Positions 37,360-46,888 of a DNA stretch of 56,542 nt are shown here, in pieces. The notes below the pieces were generated by a model. That model ran no database searches. It was not told where the DNA came from and worked only from the letters and a program-made list of their open reading frames with translations. This DNA comes from Oxalobacteraceae bacterium (GTDB lineage: Bacteria; Pseudomonadota; Gammaproteobacteria; Burkholderiales; Burkholderiaceae_D): assembly GCA_010024875.1 (NCBI GenBank), contig RGFZ01000016.1:1-56542 (forward strand), read 5' to 3'. Made by a program: the position numbers and the translations under genes. Position 1 is the first letter of the stretch; the number at the start of each line of letters is the position of its first letter.

Positions 37360-39444
37360 TCAGTAGCGAGTAATCAGCACGACCCGGAAGTTTCGTGATT
37401 CAATCGGATGAAACACGCGCCCGCTCAGTCCGCCAGTGCCACCGAAGCTGTACGAGTCGTTGTAGTAATCAATTGCCGAGTGTCTGCTGTCAAGTAGATT
37501 GAAGCCGATCAGTTCGATCTTGGTGTCTTTGTCGACGCGATAACCAAGCTTGCCGTTCAGCGTAGTCGTTGCATCGGACCGTACCGAGTTGTCCTCGGTC
37601 AGCGGGCGCGGACCGAAGTAGCGCAGCTGTAGTGATCCGCTGTAAGGCCCGCCATGGTCGATGATTGCGGCTATTGAGGCTACGCCCTCGACAGCTCCTT
37701 GAATATATCGCCCATCACCCCCTGCATCACGAAAGCGTGCACGTGCATACGCAAAGTCGGCGTCGATGGTCAGCCATTTGTTCGCCTTGAAGTAGTTATT
37801 GAATTCAAAGCCAGTACGACGGCTGCGCCGGCCAGAGTCTTCAGTTCTTCCTTCGTCGCCGACATAGACGATCTCGGAAGCATTATCCAGCTGGAAGACG
37901 GCGAATGTGGTTTGCAGGCCATCGATAATTTCGGTACGCACACCAACCTCTTGCCCGAAGGTTCGTACCAAGCCATGGGCCCGGTTGCCGGTGCCGATAG
38001 TGACGCCACGTGCATCGTTTGAGTGAAAGCCATTACCGATGCTGTAGTAGTACTCGGTCTTCTGCCAGGGTCCGAACACCATATTTAGTTTTGGTGTGGC
38101 GATGAAGTCGTTCACGGTATCCGTATTGTTACTGCTCGCTGAGCTGTACAAGCCCTTGTTTGCGAACCGAAAGTAGTCGCCACGCAGACCAGCCACGGTG
38201 CGGAACCAGTCATTCCAATGCACATGGTTCTCGGCATACAGACCAACACTGCTCTGGGTAATCTGATCGCGCCGGCACTGGATCTGAGGATCGGAATCCG
38301 ATCCCGGTAGCCGACAGCTCGCATTGCGCACCCTCGCGCTCGTGCTGTTGAGCCCATTCTGGATGTTATCGTTCTGTAGCTGAATGCCCAGTGTATTCGT
38401 CGCTTCCTTGCCGATGCCGCTCACATACCAGGCGCGTGCGACATTCAGGCCAGTGGTCACGCGGCTGTCGCGCTGATTGAACTGGCTGTCGGGCGCGTAT
38501 TCGAAATTCGAGTACAGATCGAGATAATTGTTGATGATGTAGGCTTGTGTGGTTAGTGTGCCGCTCGCATCGGCGCGGCGCCACTCAGCGGACAGGCTGT
38601 ACCGGCTTGCGTTCGCTCCGCTGGAGGTGTCCATTGAAGCCCAGCGGCTTATCTTCCCGGCCTGATATTCATTCCACGGAATCTGATCGGTCGAATTCCA
38701 TTTGCCCGAGTACGCCATTGCGGTCAGGCTGAAGCCGCGCGCACTGCTTCCCTCGGTATAGCGAAGTAATCCGTTGTACTTGCGATAGTTGTCCGGATTG
38801 TCCCAAGGGCCGTCGTAATGCGACAGCTCGAGGCCGTAGAGCAGATTACCGTCATGGAATTTCGGTGCATTCGCCAGCAGCGTGCGATAAAAACCATTCT
38901 GACCCAGCCCGACGCTGGCGATGCCTTTGTCTACCGCGTCGGTATAGTAGATATTGGCTGAGCCTGCGTTGGCGAAGTCACCCTCGGCAGCGTAGTAGGG
39001 ACCTTTACGGTAATGAATCGATGAAATCAGCTCGGGTATCAGCGGGTTCAGATCAGCCCAGCCCTGACCGTGCGCGTGGCTGCGCTGATTGATAGGCATG
39101 CCATCCAGCGACATTTTGAAATCGAGTCCGTGATCCAGATTGAAGCCGCGCAGGAAATACTGATTGGCTTTTCCCTCGCCGCTGTGCTGGCTGACGATCA
39201 GTCCGGGTACGACCTCAAGTATTTCACCCGTACGGGCAACGACGCGGTTATCGATTTGCGCCTGCCCTGCAGCACCCTCATTGGCCGTATCTGCTGCACC
39301 GAGCAGGCTGTAGCGGGAGCCGACGACCTCCACGGTGGGCAGGGTGCGGATGTCATCTGCCAAAGCTGCAGTGCTCGCAGCAGCGAGTGCAGCGGATATC
39401 AAGGAGCGCAGCGGAGCCGATTTGAAGCGTAGTGTCTGGAACAT
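37360..39444 (-). CDS. TonB-dependent outer-membrane receptor (first)
   Basis: A 694-residue receptor with a signal peptide (about 1-29), a TonB box-like LPTVEVVG region, a plug domain with GEGKANQYFLRGFNLDHG and a long beta-barrel ending in a terminal aromatic (VVLITRY). Residues HAHGQGWADLNPLIPELISSI belong to a receptor subgroup common in betaproteobacteria, ligand unknown. No TonB, ExbB or transporter gene is adjacent. An extended -10 promoter lies 73 bases before the start. It is downstream of, and on the same strand as, the response regulator gene. Confidence 0.88.
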   Translation of the reverse strand: MFQTLRFKSAPLRSLISAALAAASTAALADDIRTLPTVEVVGSRYSLLGAADTANEGAAGQAQIDNRVVARTGEILEVVPGLIVSQHSGEGKANQYFLRGFNLDHGLDFKMSLDGMPINQRSHAHGQGWADLNPLIPELISSIHYRKGPYYAAEGDFANAGSANIYYTDAVDKGIASVGLGQNGFYRTLLANAPKFHDGNLLYGLELSHYDGPWDNPDNYRKYNGLLRYTEGSSARGFSLTAMAYSGKWNSTDQIPWNEYQAGKISRWASMDTSSGANASRYSLSAEWRRADASGTLTTQAYIINNYLDLYSNFEYAPDSQFNQRDSRVTTGLNVARAWYVSGIGKEATNTLGIQLQNDNIQNGLNSTSARVRNASCRLPGSDSDPQIQCRRDQITQSSVGLYAENHVHWNDWFRTVAGLRGDYFRFANKGLYSSASSNNTDTVNDFIATPKLNMVFGPWQKTEYYYSIGNGFHSNDARGVTIGTGNRAHGLVRTFGQEVGVRTEIIDGLQTTFAVFQLDNASEIVYVGDEGRTEDSGRRSRRTGFEFNNYFKANKWLTIDADFAYARARFRDAGGDGRYIQGAVEGVASIAAIIDHGGPYSGSLQLRYFGPRPLTEDNSVRSDATTTLNGKLGYRVDKDTKIELIGFNLLDSRHSAIDYYNDSYSFGGTGGLSGRVFHPIESRNFRVVLITRY

Positions 39445-39516
39445 CTTTTAATTGTCTCAACCGGGTGTTAAACGCAAATGAACGAATGCTGCGTATTAGT
39501 CGCGTGGGAAAGCTGC

Positions 39517-39525
39517 AGTATAGCA
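39517..39525 (-). promoter_or_regulatory. Extended -10 promoter of the first TonB receptor gene
   Basis: On the minus strand TGC followed by TATACT (39517-39522) makes a good extended -10 element; the -35 is weak. It lies in the 155-base gap between the response regulator and receptor genes, about 73 bases before the receptor ATG, so the receptor can be transcribed on its own. Confidence 0.5.
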
Positions 39526-39599
39526 ACATCGTTTAATGACAAAGATTTCCAGCTAATTTTTCGAATGACACAGAAACGGATATCGCATGCTTCCAGTCG

Positions 39600-40241
39600 T
39601 CAGGAAGTATCAAGCAGCCCATGCTCGCGCGCGTACTGATAAAGCTCTAGCGTGGAGTTCACGTTCAGCTTCTTTCGTATGCTGGCCTGGTAGTTGGCGG
39701 CTGTCTTGGGACTCAGGTGCAGCTTGTCGCTGATCTGCTCAATGCTGTCGCCGTTCGCTAGCCGGATGAAAATCTCGAACTCTCGAGGCAGCAGTTCAAG
39801 ATGAGGCAGCTTGTTGTCATTGAGGTCTTGCAGCGCGTCGGCGATGCTGTCTGCCACAGGTGTCGCGCCTGCCATGGCATCGTGGATTGCGCTCACGATG
39901 AGTTCCGGCGGCATGCTCTTGGTCAGATAGCCGCAAGCGCCCAGCTGCAGTGCCTGTTTGGCGATTGATGCGTTCTCGTGCATTGTGAAGATCAGCACTT
40001 TTTGCTGCGGAAAGCGGTTCATCACTCGTCGCAGTGTTTCGAACCCGCCTTGACCTGGCATCGACAGGTCCATGATCACGAGATCGACCCTTGTCGTTTC
40101 CAGCTGCGTATACGCTTCTTCGCCGGTGGCGGCCTCGGCGATGACCTGAAGCTGTGGGTCGAGTTCGATGAAGCGCTTGTAGCCGGCGCGGACGACCGCA
40201 TGGTCATCGACCAGCATGATGTGCAAGGGGTGCTCGGTCAT
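39600..40241 (-). CDS. Orphan NarL/FixJ-type response regulator
   Basis: A 213-residue two-domain regulator. The receiver has the acidic pair D12-D13 and phosphorylation site D58 (VIMDLSMPG), with the conserved FTMHENA and LTKSM motifs. The output domain (about 145-205) is a LuxR-type helix-turn-helix (DSIEQISDKLHLSPKTAANYQASIRKKL in part). No histidine kinase is encoded nearby. It lies between two TonB-receptor genes, divergent from the second and in line with the first, so control of one or both is plausible but unproven. Confidence 0.92.
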   Translation of the reverse strand: MTEHPLHIMLVDDHAVVRAGYKRFIELDPQLQVIAEAATGEEAYTQLETTRVDLVIMDLSMPGQGGFETLRRVMNRFPQQKVLIFTMHENASIAKQALQLGACGYLTKSMPPELIVSAIHDAMAGATPVADSIADALQDLNDNKLPHLELLPREFEIFIRLANGDSIEQISDKLHLSPKTAANYQASIRKKLNVNSTLELYQYAREHGLLDTS

Positions 40242-40486
40242 TGCTCTGGGGGCGATCTGTGTTCACTGATTTACCGGCCCCGATTGTAATTGTCGGCGCC
40301 TGACGATGCTGATGAATCTCTCCAAAGTCGTGATGATGGCCGTGATGCGAGCAAAATATTCTCAATTGGATAACTTCTTGTTCATTTACTCGGTGCGTTG
40401 GGAATTTCTCCTATTTTCACTGTGAGTTCAGTTCACTAACATACGCCGCCAACCCCAAACTTCACCATAACCATAACGAGTAACAG

Positions 40487-42727
40487 ATGAAGAATGCATA
40501 TCCCCAGTTGAAGGCGACAACTCTTGCTGTTGCCGTGGCGGCCCTCTTTGCGCAGCCGCTCATTCAGGCGCAGGAGACCAATGACAAAAAACTGCAGGCG
40601 GTTGAAGTCGTGGGCACGTCGCCTTTGCCAGGTTTGGGCATCGAGAAGAACAAGCTGCCGTATGACGTGCAGACCATTAATGACGAGGCAGTCTACCGCA
40701 GCAAAAGTCTGAACCTTACCGAGTTCATGGCCAACAACCTGACTGGCGTGAATGTCAATGATGTGCAAGGCAGTCCATTCCAGGGGGATATTACGTATCG
40801 TGGTTTCCGGCTGTCGAGCTTGCTCGGTTCGCCACAGGGGCTGTCGGTGTATCTTGATGGGGTGCGCGTCAACGAGCCGTTCGGCGATGTGGTTAACTGG
40901 GACATGCTGCCCGAGGCGGCTATTGGCAATATAACGCTGGTGCCAGGCTCCAATCCCATCTACGGCCTCAACACGTTGGGAGGCGCGCTAGCGTTTACCA
41001 CCAAATCGGGCCTCACCGCGCCGGGTACTGATATACGGGTTTCAATGGGTAGTTACATGCGGATGCGAGCCGATGTCTCCTATGGTACGAAGTCGGGGGA
41101 TGGTTGGCATAACTTCATCTCTGGTACCGCATTCCGTGAGGATGGCTGGCGGCGCGAATCCGAAGGTAAGCTCAGTAATATTTTCTTCAAGACAGGTCGT
41201 CAGCAATCCGATGTGAACTGGGATGTCTCGCTGCTGGTTGGCCGCAGCAATTTGCTCGGCAATGGCCTGCTCCCCAGTTACGGCTACAAAGATGATGGCA
41301 CTCGCGTCAACGGGATGTATGAGACGGATCGCCGATGGGCCTATACCTACATCGACCGTACACGCAACGAACTGAATATGCTCAACTTTAACCTTCAGCG
41401 CATGCTCGACGGGAATACCGAGTTGGCAACCAATGCCTATCTGCGATACAGCACGCGCCGCACATCGAGCGGGGACGCCGAGAGTGCAAGCGAGGCAGTG
41501 ACCAACCTGACCAACACCCGACAGACAGGTTATGGTACTAGCGTCAATCTGACCAAAATTCTCGACGCGCACCAGATAACCACGGGCGTAAGTCTCGATG
41601 CTAGCCGCGTGAGGTACGGCGGTTATCAGGCACCTGATTGCGAGCTCGATGACACCCGCTTCGTCGATGATTGCGCTGCGGCCGAGTCTGTTGTCAGTGT
41701 TCGTGGTAATTCCTATGCTGTTGGCATGTACGCTGCCGATACCTATGCCATTGATCCCGCGACTCACCTGACGGCTGCCGCTCGGTTCAACCATGCCAAG
41801 GTGGCCAATACGCTCACTCGCTATGACACCGGAGCGGGAGTTGACCAGCCGCGTGAGTCCTTCAGCTACAACAGCCTGAATCCTTCGCTAGGCATCAGCC
41901 GCAAGTTAGATGAACGTGTGACCGTGTTCGGTAACCTCGGGCAGAGTAATCGGGTGCCGACCGTCATCGAGCTGGGCTGTGCTGATCCTGCCAATGGCTG
42001 TCGTTTACCCACTGGTCTGCAGGCCGATCCTTATCTGAAGCAGGTGATTGCCCGCACGCTGGAAATTGGCACGCGCTGGAAGCTCTCCGATGACTCCGGC
42101 TACACCGCATCGGTCTATCGCTCGGATAACTCCAACGATATCTTGTTCATCCCCACTGATAAGGCGGGTCTTGGCTACTTCAGTAATTTTTCCAAGACTC
42201 GTCGTCAGGGTCTTGATCTGAGTGCCTACACGCGTGTCTCCACGGTCGACTTGCGTATCAGCTACAGCTACCTGCATGCGACATACCAGTCGGACGGCGA
42301 ATTGTTCGGCGGCGAGCGCGAGATCGCGATCAGCAAAGGTACCCGGATTGCCGGTCTTCCCTCGCATACGCTGAAGCTGAATGCCGATTGGCATGCGACG
42401 CCGAAGATGATCGTTGGCGGCACCGTCATCGCTGCCTCAAGTCAGGTCACACAGGGCAATGAAGACGGCAATACCGAGGCTGGTCCCCGCAACGCACGGG
42501 TAGATGGCTACGCGCTACTGAACTTGCACGCCAGTTACGAGGCCGACAAAAAGCTGGAATATTTTGCGCGGGTCACGAACGTGTTCGACACGCGATTCGC
42601 TACGTATGGCCTAATGGCGAACAGCTTGTTCGACACGACTGGCGCCTTGTCCAGCTCAACCACCAGCCGCTTCGTGGCCCCCGGCGCGATACGCGCGCTG
42701 ATGCTGGGACTTCGCTACCGGTTCTGA
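40487..42727 (+). CDS. TonB-dependent outer-membrane receptor (second)
   Basis: A 746-residue receptor with a signal peptide (about 1-28), plug domain with GDITYRGFRLSSLLGSPQG and VPGSNPIYGLNTLGGALAF, and a barrel ending LMLGLRYRF with C-terminal Phe. The plug resembles FecA-type ferric-complex receptors. The start is ATG 40487 with GTAACAG upstream, a weak ribosome site. The 245-base gap to the divergent regulator gene must contain its promoter, but none was clear. Ligand unknown. Confidence 0.88.
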   Translation: MKNAYPQLKATTLAVAVAALFAQPLIQAQETNDKKLQAVEVVGTSPLPGLGIEKNKLPYDVQTINDEAVYRSKSLNLTEFMANNLTGVNVNDVQGSPFQGDITYRGFRLSSLLGSPQGLSVYLDGVRVNEPFGDVVNWDMLPEAAIGNITLVPGSNPIYGLNTLGGALAFTTKSGLTAPGTDIRVSMGSYMRMRADVSYGTKSGDGWHNFISGTAFREDGWRRESEGKLSNIFFKTGRQQSDVNWDVSLLVGRSNLLGNGLLPSYGYKDDGTRVNGMYETDRRWAYTYIDRTRNELNMLNFNLQRMLDGNTELATNAYLRYSTRRTSSGDAESASEAVTNLTNTRQTGYGTSVNLTKILDAHQITTGVSLDASRVRYGGYQAPDCELDDTRFVDDCAAAESVVSVRGNSYAVGMYAADTYAIDPATHLTAAARFNHAKVANTLTRYDTGAGVDQPRESFSYNSLNPSLGISRKLDERVTVFGNLGQSNRVPTVIELGCADPANGCRLPTGLQADPYLKQVIARTLEIGTRWKLSDDSGYTASVYRSDNSNDILFIPTDKAGLGYFSNFSKTRRQGLDLSAYTRVSTVDLRISYSYLHATYQSDGELFGGEREIAISKGTRIAGLPSHTLKLNADWHATPKMIVGGTVIAASSQVTQGNEDGNTEAGPRNARVDGYALLNLHASYEADKKLEYFARVTNVFDTRFATYGLMANSLFDTTGALSSSTTSRFVAPGAIRALMLGLRYRF

Positions 42728-42832
42728 AACGAGGCGGCACAGGTTGTTGCAGAGTCAAATTTGGTCAGGCATGTCGGTTTGCTTGATTTACAATATCGGG
42801 TCTTGCAGCTCCGGGTTCACCGGGGCGCGAGT

Positions 42833-42924
42833 GCCCGAGTGGTGAAATTGGTAGACACAGCGGACTTAAAATCCGCCGCTTGCTGAGAGGCGGCGTACCG
42901 GTTCGATTCCGGTCTCGGGCACCA
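42833..42924 (+). tRNA. tRNA-Leu (UAA)
   Basis: A complete class II tRNA of 92 bases with CCA encoded. The acceptor GCCCGAG pairs with CTCGGGC, the anticodon arm GCGGA-CTTAAAA-TCCGC gives TAA, and the T arm is CCGGTTCGATTCCGG. The variable arm is long, at about 21 bases. A TACAAT hexamer at 42789-42794 is a possible -10. Confidence 0.96.
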
Positions 42925-43151
42925 ACTCCTTACACTCCCAGAAATCCACGCGTTTGCTGGTAGCCCTTTCGGGGGCGCTCTCTCATGCCGCACTGCATCA
43001 TTGCGTAAAAGTTTCGATCCGACTACAGTCAGGCGGGTGATTCGGTTTTCTCCGGATCACGAGGGGCCAGTCAGCGCCCAGAAATACTGCAAGGCCTGAT
43101 CAAAAAAATCCCGATCAACGGGGCGAGAACAAAGTCAGACGAGGAGACAGC

Positions 43152-44396
43152 ATGGCAATCAGCGCAAGGCGGCTGCGCCGGTGGTGCGGACGCGTAATAG
43201 CGGGTGTATTTTTTCCGATCAGTTTTCTGGTGCCGACGCTCTCTCATGCCGAAGACAGCAAGCCGCTCAGGATTGGCGTTCCCACCTCGGTCCAGCTGCA
43301 AGTTGGCCGGGATACGCTTACGGCGGTGAAGATGGCCGTCGAAGAAGTCAATAAGAAGGGCGGGATCCTCGGTCGCAAAGTCGAGTTCGTCTCTGCAGAC
43401 GAAACGGAGAATCCCGAAACCGGCATCAGCGCGATCCGCAAGCTGGTCGCTGATGAAAAAGTCGATGTACTGATCGGTGGTTATACCAGCGGTGTGACGC
43501 TGGCTCAGCTGCCGCACATCTCCGCAGCGAAAATGATTTACCTTGGGGTTGGTGCGGCGTCGCCCAGCATCACCAACAAGGTCAAGACCGACTACGACAA
43601 TTACAAATACATTTTCCGTGTAGGCCCGATCAATGCCGCGCATCAGGCGCGTGGACTGGTCGATTACATCTCGAACTTCGTGATTGGTGAGCTAGGTTAC
43701 AAAAAGATTGCCATCGTCGGCGAGAACGCCAAATGGGTCCAGGATCTCGTGCCGGTGCTGTCAAAGGGTGCGAAAGAGATCGGTGCCGAGATCAAGCTGA
43801 CCGAACTGTTCGATACGCAAACGTCGGATTTTTCTCCGCTATTGGCAAAAGTAAAAACCAGTGGCGCGCAGTACATGATCGTGATGGTGTCACATGGCTC
43901 GTCGGACATTTTTGCCAAGCAGTGGCATGACGCGCAGGTGCCGGTACCCTACGGCGGCATCGATGTGAAGAGCATGGACGGCGATTTCTTCAGTCGTATC
44001 GGCGGCAAATCGATTTCTCAGGTGGCGGGTAATTTTGCTGTGCGTGCGCCGCTGACGAAAAAGACGGTGCCTTTCTTTGATGAGTTCAAGAAGCGCTCGC
44101 CAAACTATCCAGTCTATACCGCGTATTTTGCCTATGACGCGGTGCTGCTATACGCAGATGCAGTCAAGCGCGCCGGTAGTTTTGATACTGACAAAATCAT
44201 CAAGGAACTGGAAAAGACCAAGCATGAGGGTATCGCTGGCGAGATCACCTTTGATGAGAACCATGACGTGCAAACCGGCAAGGGCAAGACCAATCTGGTC
44301 TTTGCGCAGTGGCAGGACAAGGGTGAGCGTGTCGTCATTTATCCGAAAGAGCTGCGCACCGGGAATTTCATTCTCCCGCCCTGGATGAAGAAATAA
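43152..44396 (+). CDS. livK: Branched-chain amino acid type ABC transporter, periplasmic binding protein
   Basis: A 414-residue type 1 periplasmic binding protein with a signal peptide cleaved near SHA (residue 33). LRIGVPTSVQLQVGRDTLTAVKMAVEEVNKKGGILGRKVE is the family start pattern in sequence and spacing. It delivers substrate to the livHM pore. GAGGAGA precedes the ATG. Ligand could be an amino acid, urea, amide or aromatic acid; LivK-type proteins vary widely. Confidence 0.88.
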   Translation: MAISARRLRRWCGRVIAGVFFPISFLVPTLSHAEDSKPLRIGVPTSVQLQVGRDTLTAVKMAVEEVNKKGGILGRKVEFVSADETENPETGISAIRKLVADEKVDVLIGGYTSGVTLAQLPHISAAKMIYLGVGAASPSITNKVKTDYDNYKYIFRVGPINAAHQARGLVDYISNFVIGELGYKKIAIVGENAKWVQDLVPVLSKGAKEIGAEIKLTELFDTQTSDFSPLLAKVKTSGAQYMIVMVSHGSSDIFAKQWHDAQVPVPYGGIDVKSMDGDFFSRIGGKSISQVAGNFAVRAPLTKKTVPFFDEFKKRSPNYPVYTAYFAYDAVLLYADAVKRAGSFDTDKIIKELEKTKHEGIAGEITFDENHDVQTGKGKTNLVFAQWQDKGERVVIYPKELRTGNFILPPWMKK

Positions 44397-44405
44397 GGCT
44401 CCATC

Positions 44406-45257
44406 GTGGAGATCCTGATTTATGGTGCTGTCACCAGCGCCATCTACGCAATGCTGGCCGTGGGTTTTACGCTGATCTTTGGCGTGGCCCGCGTGCTCAA
44501 TCTTGCGCATGGCTCTTTCTATGCGCTGGGTGCTTACGGTACCTATGTGGGCACCGGCATTCTTGGTTTGCCGCTGTGGCAGGCTGCGGTGCTGGCGATC
44601 GCCTTTGTTGCGTTTTTTGGCGTCATCGTCGAGAAGGTACTGATACGGCCGCTGCGTTATTCCCAGCTCGGCGTGCTGATGATCACACTGGCAGTGTCGC
44701 TGGTGGTCGAGCAAGCCTTGTTCCTGATCTTCGGTTCCGAGTATCGCAACGTGCCTGCATTTATCGATACCAAGCTCAGCATCGGCGGCGTGGATGTGGC
44801 GGGTCAGCGTTTGCTGACGCTGCTGGTGGCCGTGGTATCCATCGGCGCGCTGTATCTGTTCATCCAGCGCACGCGCTTGGGTAGCGCAATTCTCGCGATC
44901 TCGCAGGATGCCGAGGCGGCCAAGTACATGGGCATACCGAGTGACCGTATTTTCTCTCTGGTGATGGCGATCTCGGCTTCGCTGGCGGCGCTGGCCGGCG
45001 TGCTGGCCGGGCCCTTCTTGTCTGTTCAGCCGTCGATGCACTTGCTGCCGATCGTGAAGGCTTTTGCGATCGTGATTGTCGGCGGTTTGGGTTCTATCCC
45101 GGGCAGTATTCTGGCAGCGCTGATGCTGGGGTATGCAGAGACGCTGGTTGCGTATCTCGTCTCCACCAGCTGGACCGAGATTGTGTCGGTGCTGGCGACG
45201 CTGCTGATGCTGGTATTCCGCCCGGCGGGCTTCTTTGGCAAGCGCGCCGCATTCTGA
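44406..45257 (+). CDS. livH: Branched-chain amino acid type ABC transporter permease LivH
   Basis: A 283-residue permease with about eight membrane spans and the LNLAHGSFYALGAY motif typical of LivH. The start is GTG 44406, nine bases after livK. The IVIVGGLGSIPGSILAALMLGYAE cytoplasmic-loop region contacts the ATPase. It pairs with LivM in the inner membrane. Confidence 0.92.
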   Translation: MEILIYGAVTSAIYAMLAVGFTLIFGVARVLNLAHGSFYALGAYGTYVGTGILGLPLWQAAVLAIAFVAFFGVIVEKVLIRPLRYSQLGVLMITLAVSLVVEQALFLIFGSEYRNVPAFIDTKLSIGGVDVAGQRLLTLLVAVVSIGALYLFIQRTRLGSAILAISQDAEAAKYMGIPSDRIFSLVMAISASLAALAGVLAGPFLSVQPSMHLLPIVKAFAIVIVGGLGSIPGSILAALMLGYAETLVAYLVSTSWTEIVSVLATLLMLVFRPAGFFGKRAAF

Positions 45258-45267
45258 GGTCACAGCG

Positions 45268-46215
45268 ATGAGCGGATTCAAGCAACTTGACAAGCTCAGC
45301 GGTGCCGCAGGTGCCACTGCGTTGTTATTGCTGGCGGCTGCGCCATTGGTATTTCCGGGCACTTACCTGATTGGCGTGCTGACCGTGGCGGCGATCTATG
45401 GCATCTGGGCAGTCAGCTGGGATTTCATGTCCGGCCTGACCGGGCGCGAGAATTTCGGGCATTCCCTGTTCATTGGTGTGGGTGCCTATGCCGCTGGTTT
45501 TCTGAATGTGCAGATGGAACTCGGCCCCTGGTGGAGCCTGCCGGTGTCCATGCTGCTGGCGATGGGTTTTGCCTTGTTGCTGGGGTTCCCGACGCTGCGG
45601 CTGAGGGGGCCTTACTTTGCGCTGGCGATGCTCTCGGCTGCGGTGATCATGCAACGGCTAATGCTGATCTTCTGGGAGCACACGGGCGGTGAGGAGGGCA
45701 TACAGGATATCGCGCCACTGATTCGAAACCATTTGCATTACTACTGGTTCGTGCTGGCGCTGTTGGGTGTGATCACCTTCCTGCTCGGCTGGTTGGCGCG
45801 CTCGCGCTGGGGGCTGATACTGCGCGCGATACGCGGTGACGAGGCGACCTGTCTCGCTGCGGGCATTCCAATCACCACGTACAAAATCGTGTCTTTGGTG
45901 ATCAGCGCGGCTTTTGCAGGACTGGGCGGTGCGCTGTATGCGCATTATCAGTTACAGGTCAGTCCGCAGCTATTTGCAGTCGTGACCTCGGTCACGATCA
46001 TCACCATGGTCTATGTGGGCGGCATGGGCACGATCTTCGGGCCGGTGGGGGGCGCGCTGTTGCTGACGCTGCTGACTGAGGGCTTGCGCAACGTCGGCGA
46101 GTGGCGGCTGATGGTCTACAGTGTGCTGCTGATACTCATCATTTTCTTCTTGCCCGATGGCGTGATCGCGCCCTTGTGGCAAAGACTGCGTGCCGCGATA
46201 GGAGGCAAGCCATGA
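45268..46215 (+). CDS. livM: Branched-chain amino acid type ABC transporter permease LivM
   Basis: A 315-residue permease with about nine spans and SGLTGRENFGHSLFIGVGAY and MVYVGGMGTIFGPVGGALLLT, both typical of LivM. ATG 45268 is 10 bases after the livH stop; an upstream frame extends into livH without similarity. Its stop overlaps the livG start by four bases. Confidence 0.92.
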   Translation: MSGFKQLDKLSGAAGATALLLLAAAPLVFPGTYLIGVLTVAAIYGIWAVSWDFMSGLTGRENFGHSLFIGVGAYAAGFLNVQMELGPWWSLPVSMLLAMGFALLLGFPTLRLRGPYFALAMLSAAVIMQRLMLIFWEHTGGEEGIQDIAPLIRNHLHYYWFVLALLGVITFLLGWLARSRWGLILRAIRGDEATCLAAGIPITTYKIVSLVISAAFAGLGGALYAHYQLQVSPQLFAVVTSVTIITMVYVGGMGTIFGPVGGALLLTLLTEGLRNVGEWRLMVYSVLLILIIFFLPDGVIAPLWQRLRAAIGGKP

Positions 46216-46888
46216 GCGAGATACTGCTCGAGGTCGAGGGCCTAGACAAGCGTTTCGGCGGTCTGCATGCGGTAAAAAACGTCAACATGACGATTGCGCG
46301 CGGAGAGATCGTCGGCATTCTCGGCCCCAATGGCGCCGGCAAGACGACCATGTTCAATTTGCTGACCAACTTCATTGCACGCTGGGCGTGGCGCGCACCT
46401 TTCAGCTATGTCGGCCGTTCGTCGGATTGTCGGTGTTGGAGAATGTGCTGGTTGGTAGTCTCGGGCCGCGCGTGCATCATCCCGATCTGGGCGAGCGAGC
46501 CATGCAGTTGTTGGCGCAAGTCGGTCTCGCCGCCAAGGCAGATACACCCGCCGAGCTGCTCTCTTATGGCGATTTGCGACGGCTGGAAATCGCGCGAGCG
46601 TTGGCCGCAGAGCCCGAGCTATTGATGCTCGATGAACCTTTTGCTGGATTGGGGTCATCCGAGATCGAGGCCATCTCTGCGCTGATACGCCAGCTTCATG
46701 CGGAGAAGAACCTCACCATACTACTGATCGAGCACAAGTTGCGCGAGTTCATGCAGCTGGTGTCGCGTGTGATCGCGCTGGATTTCGGCGAGGTGATCGC
46801 CGAGGGATTACCGGCAGAGATCGTCAGCAATCCGCGCGTGATCGAAGCCTACATTGGTAAACAAGACCCCGTGGCGGTGGCGTCATGA
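46212..46888 (+). pseudogene. livG: livG ATPase gene with internal deletion and frameshift
   Basis: The first 55 or so codons (46212-46382) encode a normal LivG start, with Walker A GPNGAGKTT at residues 38-46 and then FNLLTNFIA. From about 46382 the LivG sequence continues in another frame: LGVARTFQ (Q-loop), LSYGDLRRLEIARAL (signature), LLMLDEP (Walker B) and LLIEHK (H-loop), to the TGA at 46886-46888. The start-to-stop length is 677 bases, not a multiple of three, against about 255 codons in the family, so roughly 30 codons between Walker A and the Q-loop are missing and the frame is shifted. As written, no full ATPase can be made unless by frameshifting. The rest of the operon is intact. 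A sequencing or assembly error is possible. Confidence 0.85.

Noticed and set aside
40242-40486. Fur-box-like AT-rich stretch before the second TonB receptor gene
   Set aside because: The match to the Fur consensus is poor and no inverted structure of the right size was found.
44148-45362. 404-codon open frame on the minus strand
   Set aside because: Antisense to livK and livH, His/Gln/Arg-rich low-complexity translation, no known motif.
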